A DNA stretch of 5,121 nucleotides from Comamonadaceae bacterium (lineage in GTDB: Bacteria; Pseudomonadota; Gammaproteobacteria; Burkholderiales; Burkholderiaceae_C). Location: the NCBI GenBank assembly GCA_947374705.1, contig CANCDA010000177.1, forward strand, positions 1 through 5,121, in the 5' to 3' direction. The notes under the pieces were generated by a model that made no database searches, was not told the DNA's origin, and saw only the letters and a list, made by a program, of their open reading frames with translations. Below are positions 1 through 5,121 of the stretch, piece after piece. The position numbers and the translations under genes were made by a program. Positions within the stretch are counted from its first letter, which is position 1. The number at the start of each line of letters is the position of its first letter.

Positions 1-408
1 ACCGCCTTCAAACTCTCGCTGCGCCTGCCGCCCTTGGTGGACGCAGGGCTGGCCGTGCAGCAGCTCAAAACCTTGCTGGAAGACAACGCCCCCTACCAAG
101 CCCGTGTGACGTTTGAGGGCAGCGGCAGCGCCACCGGCTGGAACGCGCCTGAGACCGCGCCCTGGCTGGAGCGCGCGCTCAACAGTGCCTCACGCGCGCA
201 CTTCGGGGCGGACTGCGCCACCATCGGCCAGGGCGGCACCATCCCGCTTATGGGCCTGTTGTCCCAAGGTTTTCCGAAGGCGCAGATGATGGTGTGCGGC
301 GTGCTCGGGCCGCAAAGCAACGCACACGGGCCCAACGAGTTCTTGCACCTGCCCTATGCCAAGAAGCTCACAGCGGCCGTGGCGCAGGTGCTGGCACAAA
401 TGCCCTGA
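1..408 (+). CDS. M20-family metallopeptidase, C-terminal fragment (5' end outside window)
   Basis: The frame is open from base 1 to the TGA at 406-408 and gives the last 135 residues of a protein that starts left of the window. M20 enzymes are cytoplasmic di-zinc amidohydrolases (dipeptidases, carboxypeptidases, deacylases) with an inserted dimerisation domain. The fragment appears to begin in the last strands of that insert (roughly residues 1-40, including LRLPPLVDAG). It then returns to the catalytic domain: a GQGGTIPLM glycine turn at about residues 76-84 and SNAHGPNEF at about 106-114, where the histidine (about 109) is the usual C-terminal metal ligand. The N-terminal zinc ligands and the catalytic glutamate are not in view, so activity and substrate cannot be judged. 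The overall style recalls the CNDP-like dipeptidase branch, but that is a guess. Its last 41 bp overlap the 3' end of the opposite-strand signalling gene. Confidence 0.85.
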   Translation, partial: TAFKLSLRLPPLVDAGLAVQQLKTLLEDNAPYQARVTFEGSGSATGWNAPETAPWLERALNSASRAHFGADCATIGQGGTIPLMGLLSQGFPKAQMMVCGVLGPQSNAHGPNEFLHLPYAKKLTAAVAQVLAQMP

Positions 409-3076
409 GGTAGTTATCTAATGCCGCTGCGTCCATGGCGCGGGCCACGTGGTAGCCCTGAGCGCCGTCGCAATGAAAGCTCCGCAGCAAATCCTGAGTG
501 ACGGCGTTTTCTACCCCTTCGGCCACGGTTTTAAGCCCCAGGCTGTGGGCCATCTGGATGATGGCGCGCACAATGGTGGCGTCATCCGGGTCGCTGGTCA
601 GATCGCGCACAAAAGACTGGTCAATTTTGAGCTTGTCCACATCAAAACGTTTGAGGTAAGACAAGCTGGAGTAGCCGGTGCCGAAGTCGTCGATGGACAG
701 CTTCATCCCCATCAGCTTGAGTCGTTTGACATCCGCCAAGACCTTCTCGGTGTCATGCAGCAAGACGGACTCGGTCATCTCCAGCTCCAGGTAGTGCGGG
801 TCAAACCCTGTGGTGTGCAGCGCCTGGGTGAGCACCTGCACCACATTCCCGCGCTTGAACTGCACCGGCGACAAGTTGACGGCCATCATCAGCGGCGGCA
901 GGCCCGCCGCACGCCAGGCGACGCCTTGACTCAAGGCCTCGTGGATGACCCATTCGCCCAGCGGCACGATCAAGCCCGTCTCCTCGGCCAAGGCAATGAA
1001 GCGACCCGGCATGAGCAGGCCACGCTCGGGGTGATGCCAACGGATCAAGGCCTCCACCCCGGTCACCTGCCCTGTGGTCAGCTCGATCTGGGGTTGGTAA
1101 TGCAACACAAACTCGCCGCGTTCTAAAGCCTTGCGCAAGCCGTTTTTGAGGAACAGGTGGTCCAGCGCCTGCACATTCATTTGCTCATCAAAGTAGCAGT
1201 AGTTGTTGCGCCCCGCTTCTTTGGCTTGGTACATGGCCGTGTCGGATTTTTGAAGCAGGGTTTCAAAATCCTGACCATCCTCGGGGTACACCGCAATACC
1301 AATGGACGCACTGCTGGTCAGCTCATGCCCCTCCACCATGAAGGGGGCTGATATGCGCGTCAAAAGCGTGTTCAGCAACTGCGCGCTGGCTTCTCCGCAT
1401 TTCTGGTGGCCCAGCACCATCAAAAACTCATCCCCGCCTTGGCGGCAAATGGCGTCACTCTCACGCAGGGTATCGCGCAAGCGCGTGGCAATTTCTTTCA
1501 AAAACAGATCGCCCACCGCATGCCCGAGCGAGTCATTGATGGTCTTGAAATTGTCCAAGTCCAAAAACAACAAAGCCACTTGGGTCTGCGTGCGATCCGC
1601 CTGCGCCATGGCCTGTGAAAACCGGTCTTGCAAGAGCAGGCGATTGGGCAGGCCGGTCAAGGCATCGTGGTAGGCCAAAAATTCGACCTGCTTCTCAGCC
1701 ACTTTGCGTTGGGTGATGTCGGAGGCCATGGCCAAGTAACCCGTGATCTGACCTTGTTCGGTTTTAAGTGGCGTCAAGGTGGTGCTGATCTGAACCAGGC
1801 GGCCATCGCGGTGTTGGCGTTGCAACTCCATCTCAAGAATGTACTCACCGCCCATCACCCTTCGGCGCAATTCGTCTGACTCGGCTTGTTTGCCGGGTGG
1901 CAAGTTCTGCAAGGGTTTGCCTATCGCTTCGGCCGCCGACCAGCCATAAAACTGCTCAGCCGCCGGGTTCCAGGACGTGACGCGACCCAGGGGATCGCGC
2001 GTGAAAATAGCCGCTGGAGAGCCCGCAATGATGGCCTGGTTCAACTGTTTCTCTGTGGCCAAGGTTTGGTTGGCGTCTTGCAAGGCCTGCACCGCCACCG
2101 CTTGCTGATGCCAAGCGCGGTAGATGAACAGCGACATCAACAGCGTCACCAACATGAAAATCGTGAACAAGCCCCCCGCTTTGAAGACCTCTATGTGCCA
2201 AGGGGCCAGGTAATCAACCTCGGCCAGACCGATGGACACGTTAAAAGGCGTGTTGGGTATCTTGCGGTAAACCCCCATGCGCTCAAGTTGGTCAAAGGCG
2301 GATCGGTTGGTATAGGTGCCTTCGAGCTTGCCTTGCTGCATGAATTGCAGAATTTGCGAGGCGCGGATTTTTTGCCCCCACAGTGCCTCATCTCCCGGGC
2401 GCTCGGGCACACGGGCCACCAGTTCAAAATCGTCATTGAACAGGACGAACGAGCCGTTGGGGCCAATCTTCATGGTCGCAAGTTTTTCAGTGAAGTAAGT
2501 CAACGGCAGGGTGGCCGCTGTGACACCGGCAAACGAGCCATCGACATGGCGCAGGGCACGCGCCAGGAAAACTCCCATTGTTTTGCTCAGACGTCCCAGC
2601 ACGGGCTTGGTGATCACCAAGGTCAAATCGGCGTCATTGCGCAAGCGTTGAAAATAGTCCCGGTCAGCGATGCTGATTGGGGTGCTGGACGATAGGCCTG
2701 TGCCATGCGTGATCCAGCCATTCTGATCGGCCAGTCGAATGCCTTCGAGCTCGGGTGTGCGTTGTCTGCGTTCTTCAATGAAAGCATTCAAGTTTGTCGT
2801 CGCAGTACGACCCTCTTTTTCTTGGCGTTTGTATTCATTGGCGACGTCCAGCAAGGCCACATCAATGGCGTGAACGGAGGCACTGATGTCGTGTTGAACA
2901 AACTGCGCCAAATTCTGACTGTCAACCTGAGCCCCTTGCTCGTACTGGTGTCGGCTTTGGTAAAGCGAAAAGACCACCAAACCCCCGACCAGGATGTAGA
3001 GCACAATTTGACTCAGCGCCAAGCGCAACAGCGGGCTTTGTCTTGACAATGAACCCGGCTTCAGAAACAACTTCAC
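368..3076 (-). CDS. Membrane-bound dCACHE-PAS-GGDEF-EAL cyclic-di-GMP signalling protein
   Basis: Predicted inner-membrane sensor that makes and/or degrades cyclic di-GMP. Numbering is from the GTG at 3076 (902 aa). Order: short cytoplasmic tail; membrane helix at about 19-39; periplasmic dCACHE-like region at about 40-298 (with the typical DRDYFQRLR stretch near 138-146); second helix at about 300-320; helical linker; PAS/PAC at about 345-455; GGDEF at about 460-628; EAL at about 643-890. The GGDEF domain keeps the metal aspartate in FLDLDNFK (D506), N514/D515, the intact GGDEF signature at 547-551 and an RxxD inhibitory site (R538-D541) five residues before it. The EAL domain keeps E675 (EAL), N734, E766, D796/D797, K817, E853 and Q873, the set needed for phosphodiesterase activity. 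Both activities are therefore possible; the net direction cannot be read from sequence. There is no ATG start. The GTG is preferred because AAGGGGG lies 10 nt upstream; the alternative is TTG at 3112 (914 aa). The low-complexity tail PAPAPRPL overlaps the M20 gene. Confidence 0.95.
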   Translation of the reverse strand: MKLFLKPGSLSRQSPLLRLALSQIVLYILVGGLVVFSLYQSRHQYEQGAQVDSQNLAQFVQHDISASVHAIDVALLDVANEYKRQEKEGRTATTNLNAFIEERRQRTPELEGIRLADQNGWITHGTGLSSSTPISIADRDYFQRLRNDADLTLVITKPVLGRLSKTMGVFLARALRHVDGSFAGVTAATLPLTYFTEKLATMKIGPNGSFVLFNDDFELVARVPERPGDEALWGQKIRASQILQFMQQGKLEGTYTNRSAFDQLERMGVYRKIPNTPFNVSIGLAEVDYLAPWHIEVFKAGGLFTIFMLVTLLMSLFIYRAWHQQAVAVQALQDANQTLATEKQLNQAIIAGSPAAIFTRDPLGRVTSWNPAAEQFYGWSAAEAIGKPLQNLPPGKQAESDELRRRVMGGEYILEMELQRQHRDGRLVQISTTLTPLKTEQGQITGYLAMASDITQRKVAEKQVEFLAYHDALTGLPNRLLLQDRFSQAMAQADRTQTQVALLFLDLDNFKTINDSLGHAVGDLFLKEIATRLRDTLRESDAICRQGGDEFLMVLGHQKCGEASAQLLNTLLTRISAPFMVEGHELTSSASIGIAVYPEDGQDFETLLQKSDTAMYQAKEAGRNNYCYFDEQMNVQALDHLFLKNGLRKALERGEFVLHYQPQIELTTGQVTGVEALIRWHHPERGLLMPGRFIALAEETGLIVPLGEWVIHEALSQGVAWRAAGLPPLMMAVNLSPVQFKRGNVVQVLTQALHTTGFDPHYLELEMTESVLLHDTEKVLADVKRLKLMGMKLSIDDFGTGYSSLSYLKRFDVDKLKIDQSFVRDLTSDPDDATIVRAIIQMAHSLGLKTVAEGVENAVTQDLLRSFHCDGAQGYHVARAMDAAALDNYLRAFVPAPAPRPL

Positions 3077-3086
3077 AATCTTCGCG

Positions 3087-3093
3087 CCCCCTT
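3087..3093 (-). promoter_or_regulatory. Likely ribosome binding site deciding the GTG start of the signalling gene
   Basis: On the minus strand this reads AAGGGGG, 10 nt before the GTG at 3076. It is a purine-rich Shine-Dalgarno-like run, better than the weak GGA found 6 nt before the alternative TTG at 3112. No ATG, GTG or TTG lies in frame between the upstream in-frame stop (TAA, in the palindrome area) and the TTG at 3112, so these are the two realistic starts near the first membrane helix. The spacing is slightly long, so the choice is not secure. Confidence 0.4.
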
Positions 3094-3162
3094 GATGGAG
3101 GCTTCTCAACAACCGCGATCCATTCTTGATGAGTGGTTTTTCTCGCGAATTTCCCTGGTTAC

Positions 3163-3192
3163 ATTTTAGGGGTTAACCCCGCCGTAGCTCAA
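3163..3192 (-). promoter_or_regulatory. Putative sigma70 promoter of the cyclic-di-GMP signalling gene
   Basis: Read on the minus strand, TTGAGC (3192-3187) is a -35-like hexamer matching four of six consensus bases. After an 18-bp spacer comes TAAAAT (3168-3163), a -10-like hexamer matching five of six. Transcription would start near 3156, giving a leader of about 45 nt to the TTG or about 80 nt to the GTG. The spacer holds the perfect palindrome at 3169-3180, directly against the -10 box. This is a reading of motifs only; no expression evidence is available. Confidence 0.5.
3169..3180. repeat. Perfect 12-bp palindrome GGGGTTAACCCC inside the promoter spacer
   Basis: The sequence GGGGTTAACCCC equals its own reverse complement; the symmetry ends at the flanking A (3168) and G (3181). 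It sits between the -35 and -10 boxes of the minus-strand promoter and about 60 bp upstream of the hydrolase start on the plus strand. A dyad in this position is where a dimeric repressor or a spacer-binding activator would bind, so an operator is plausible. No known regulator consensus was recognised. There is no loop and no following T-run, so it is not a terminator. Confidence 0.5.
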
Positions 3193-3239
3193 AAAACAGC
3201 CTGATGAAACCTTGTATGACAACAATAAAGTAAAAAATT

Positions 3240-4079
3240 GTGACTGAATCCACACTCTCCACTTTTGTCGCCCTAGACGGTGACAACCTCGTTTTGCAAG
3301 ACTGGCCGCTGCCCGACGGTCAGCCCCTGCGCGGCGTTGTTTTGCTGGTGCACGGCCTGGGCGAGCACGCCTGGCGCTATGACGCACTGGCGCAGCGGCT
3401 CACCCACTGGGGCTTTGCCGTGCGCGGCTACGACCAGTATGGCCACGGCGAATCCGGCGGTGTGCGCGGCGGCTTGCCCAGTGACACGCGCCTGCTGGAC
3501 GACTTGGCCGATGTGCTGGAGAGCACGCGTTCGCGCATGCCGCCCAATACGCCGCTGATTTTGCTGGGCCACAGCCTGGGTGGCCTGTTGGCCGCGCGGC
3601 TGGTGGCGTCAAACCCAGGCGGTGTGCAGGGCTTGGTGTTGTCGTCACCGGCGTTTGATTTGGACTTGAAAATTTGGCAAAAACTCTTGCTGGCCGTGCT
3701 TTGGCGCATTGCGCCGGATTGGCGCGTGGGTAATGGACTTCGACCGGATCTGATTTCCCACGACCCGGCGGTGGTGGCGGCCTACCGCGCTGACCCGTTG
3801 ATCCACCGCCGCATTTCGGCCCGCGTGCTGCGCTTCATGCTCGATGCCGCACGCGCCACGCTGGCGCAGGCGCCGCAGTGGCAGGTGCCCACGCTCTTGA
3901 TGTTCGCGGGGGCGGATCGCATCGTGAACCCGGCGGGCAGTGAGGCTTTTGCCGCCGCTGCGCCGTCAGCGGTGGTGAGCGCGCAGGTGTTTGACGGGCT
4001 CTACCACGAGATATTCAACGAGCAGGACGCTGAGCCCGTGTTCACGCGCTTGCAGCAGTGGCTGGACGCCTTGTTTTAA
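3240..4079 (+). CDS. Alpha/beta hydrolase, lysophospholipase / monoacylglycerol lipase-like
   Basis: A complete 279-residue single-domain serine hydrolase of the Hydrolase_4 / PldB-like group, a usual length for the family, which cleaves ester bonds in lysophospholipids or monoacylglycerols. Visible landmarks: an N-terminal strand pair (FVALDGDNLVLQDWPLP), the oxyanion-hole motif VHGLGEH (HG at 38-39), GYDQYGHGESGG at about 63-74, the nucleophile elbow GHSLGG with Ser112, a lid-like segment at about 138-200, the acid Asp226 in FAGADRIV, and His256 in GLYHEIFNE. The triad is therefore complete. There is no signal peptide, so it should act in the cytoplasm. The start is GTG, and the conserved first strand follows at the usual distance. 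The leader is A-rich with no clear Shine-Dalgarno sequence. It is divergent from the signalling gene, and its last 38 bp overlap the convergent transporter gene. The real substrate cannot be fixed from sequence. Confidence 0.93.
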   Translation: MTESTLSTFVALDGDNLVLQDWPLPDGQPLRGVVLLVHGLGEHAWRYDALAQRLTHWGFAVRGYDQYGHGESGGVRGGLPSDTRLLDDLADVLESTRSRMPPNTPLILLGHSLGGLLAARLVASNPGGVQGLVLSSPAFDLDLKIWQKLLLAVLWRIAPDWRVGNGLRPDLISHDPAVVAAYRADPLIHRRISARVLRFMLDAARATLAQAPQWQVPTLLMFAGADRIVNPAGSEAFAAAAPSAVVSAQVFDGLYHEIFNEQDAEPVFTRLQQWLDALF

Positions 4080-5121
4080 GCCACACCAACGCGACACCGA
4101 TGAGAGCCACCGGCAGGGCAGAACCCAGACTGAGCAACCACCAGCCCTGGGTGGTGACCAGCGCGCCGGAGGCAAACGAGGTGAAGGCCATGACGGCAAA
4201 CACGCTGAAGTTGATGGCCGCTTGGGCGCGGTCTTTTTCCTCGGGGCGGTAGGCTTGCATGGCCAGCGTGGTGCTGGCGGTGAAGAGGAAATTCCAACCC
4301 ACACCGAGCAAAAACAGCGCGGCCAAGAACTGCTGCAAATCCACGCCTGACAGCGCAATGGCGATGCAGCCCGCGTTCAGCGCCACGCCCACGCCCATGA
4401 TGGGCACCGTGCCAAAGCGCTTGATCAAATGGCCGGTGAAAAAGCCAGGTGCAAACATGCCGATCACATGCCACTGCAAGACCAGCGCCGCGTCGTCAAA
4501 GGGGTAGCCGCAGACCTGCATGGCCAGCGGCGTGGCGGCCATCAAGAGGTTCATCACACCGTAGCCGAGTGACGCGCCGATGGTGGCGACCAAAAAGACA
4601 GGCTGCGTCATGATTTGCCACAGCGGGCGGCCCGCGTTGTGACCAGCAAGCTTGGCGGGCACGGGTGGGAAGCGCACAAAAGCCATCAGCACCATGGCCA
4701 GCAGCGCCACCCCGGCCAATGAGAGATAGGCCCCTGCAAAGGGTGTGGACAACAGGTTCTTAGTTTGTTTGGCTAGGTTGGGGCCAATGATCGCGCCAAT
4801 CAGGCCACCGGCAAGAACGAGCGACACCGCTTTTTCGCGCAGGGCCGGGGCCACCAGCTCGGCCGCGGCAAAACGGTAAAGCTGGCCGTTGGCGCTGTAA
4901 TAGCCCGCCAGCAGGGTGGCACTGACCAGCAGCCAGAAGTTATGTGTTTGCGCCGCATAAGCGCACAGCAGGGCCGACAGAAAAGCCACCACCAGCCCAA
5001 TCTGAAATGAAACGCGTCGCCCCCAGCGCGACTGGGTGCGCGCCACGATGCCGGTGCTCAAAGCACCACCCACCACATAGCCCATGACGGGCAGTGTCGC
5101 CATCCAGCCCAGCGGGGCCAG
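4042..5121 (-). CDS. Major facilitator superfamily (MFS) transporter, N-terminus cut by window edge
   Basis: The frame is open from the right edge (5121) to the TGA at 4044-4042 and shows 359 residues. An ATG at 5103 exists, but six codons (LAPLGW) precede it in frame up to the edge. The visible part opens with what looks like the second MFS helix, so the true start is outside the window. About eleven hydrophobic helices can be counted (visible residues roughly 8-29, 39-58, 62-80, 97-116, 130-150, 174-200, 211-230, 238-260, 263-284, 303-323, 328-348), leaving only the first missing from the usual twelve. A motif-A-like loop (ARTQSRWGRR, about 27-36) follows helix 2, with a second copy (GHLIKRFGTVP, about 230-240) after helix 8. 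The long loop at about 150-172 is the normal join between the two halves. It is an inner-membrane secondary transporter; substrate and direction are unknown. The hydrophilic tail KTRRPATAASA is coded opposite the end of the hydrolase gene. Confidence 0.92.
   Translation of the reverse strand: MAPLGWMATLPVMGYVVGGALSTGIVARTQSRWGRRVSFQIGLVVAFLSALLCAYAAQTHNFWLLVSATLLAGYYSANGQLYRFAAAELVAPALREKAVSLVLAGGLIGAIIGPNLAKQTKNLLSTPFAGAYLSLAGVALLAMVLMAFVRFPPVPAKLAGHNAGRPLWQIMTQPVFLVATIGASLGYGVMNLLMAATPLAMQVCGYPFDDAALVLQWHVIGMFAPGFFTGHLIKRFGTVPIMGVGVALNAGCIAIALSGVDLQQFLAALFLLGVGWNFLFTASTTLAMQAYRPEEKDRAQAAINFSVFAVMAFTSFASGALVTTQGWWLLSLGSALPVALIGVALVWLKTRRPATAASA

Noticed and set aside
430..470. Possible terminator hairpin (GGGC...GCCC) just after the M20 stop
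   Set aside because: The stem is only four base pairs, no T-run follows on either strand, and it lies inside EAL coding sequence.
449..1126. Open frame of about 225 codons on the plus strand, opposite the EAL domain
   Set aside because: It is antisense to clearly conserved EAL coding sequence. Its translation is rich in His, Gln and Gly with no domain-like pattern, as expected from the antisense of a GC-rich gene.
1886..2695. Open frame of about 269 codons on the plus strand, opposite the sensor and PAS region
   Set aside because: It has no recognisable motif, has an antisense-like composition (many Arg, Gln, His), and lies fully inside a well-supported gene on the other strand.
3240..4079. 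Functional unit or defence-like cassette joining the hydrolase, cyclic-di-GMP protein and transporter
   Set aside because: The genes alternate in strand, share no operon, and each belongs to a common housekeeping or accessory family. Nothing in the sequence ties them into one system.
3966..4474. Minus-strand open frames of about 130 codons in alternative frames at the transporter end
   Set aside because: They are frame-shifted shadows of the MFS gene. Their Trp/Arg/Cys/Pro-rich translations have no domain character.
5101..5103. ATG at 5103 as the true start of the MFS transporter
   Set aside because: The frame continues upstream to the window edge with helix-compatible residues (LAPLGW), and starting here would leave the protein without its first membrane helix.

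Overview
The window looks like ordinary chromosomal sequence from a GC-rich betaproteobacterium, most likely a member of the Comamonadaceae (Rhodoferax/Polaromonas-like). This rests on base composition, codon choice and the general look of the proteins. It is an inference from reading, not a database result.

Layout: (1) positions 1-408, plus strand: the C-terminal part of an M20-family zinc metallopeptidase that enters from the left edge. (2) 368-3076 (or 3112), minus strand: a large membrane-anchored cyclic-di-GMP signalling protein with a periplasmic dCACHE-like sensor, a PAS domain, a GGDEF domain and an EAL domain. (3) An intergenic region of about 127-163 bp between two divergent starts. 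It carries a good sigma70-type promoter reading toward the signalling gene, with a perfect 12-bp palindrome inside the promoter spacer. (4) 3240-4079, plus strand: an alpha/beta hydrolase of the lysophospholipase/monoacylglycerol lipase type with a complete catalytic triad. (5) 4042-5121, minus strand: a major facilitator superfamily transporter that runs off the right edge and lacks its first membrane helix here.

The strands alternate gene by gene (+, -, +, -). Both convergent junctions overlap at their 3' ends, by 41 bp and 38 bp, with no recognisable intrinsic terminator. The four genes are therefore single transcription units, and nothing suggests that they form one pathway. The only shared control region is the divergent one between the signalling gene and the hydrolase.

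I found no RNA genes, mobile elements, CRISPR arrays, attachment sites or obvious horizontally acquired DNA. No gap longer than about 160 bp lacks a gene. I do not see a previously undescribed system. The observations most worth checking are the palindrome in the promoter spacer, the apparently complete active-site sets in both cyclic-di-GMP domains, and the paired antisense 3' overlaps.
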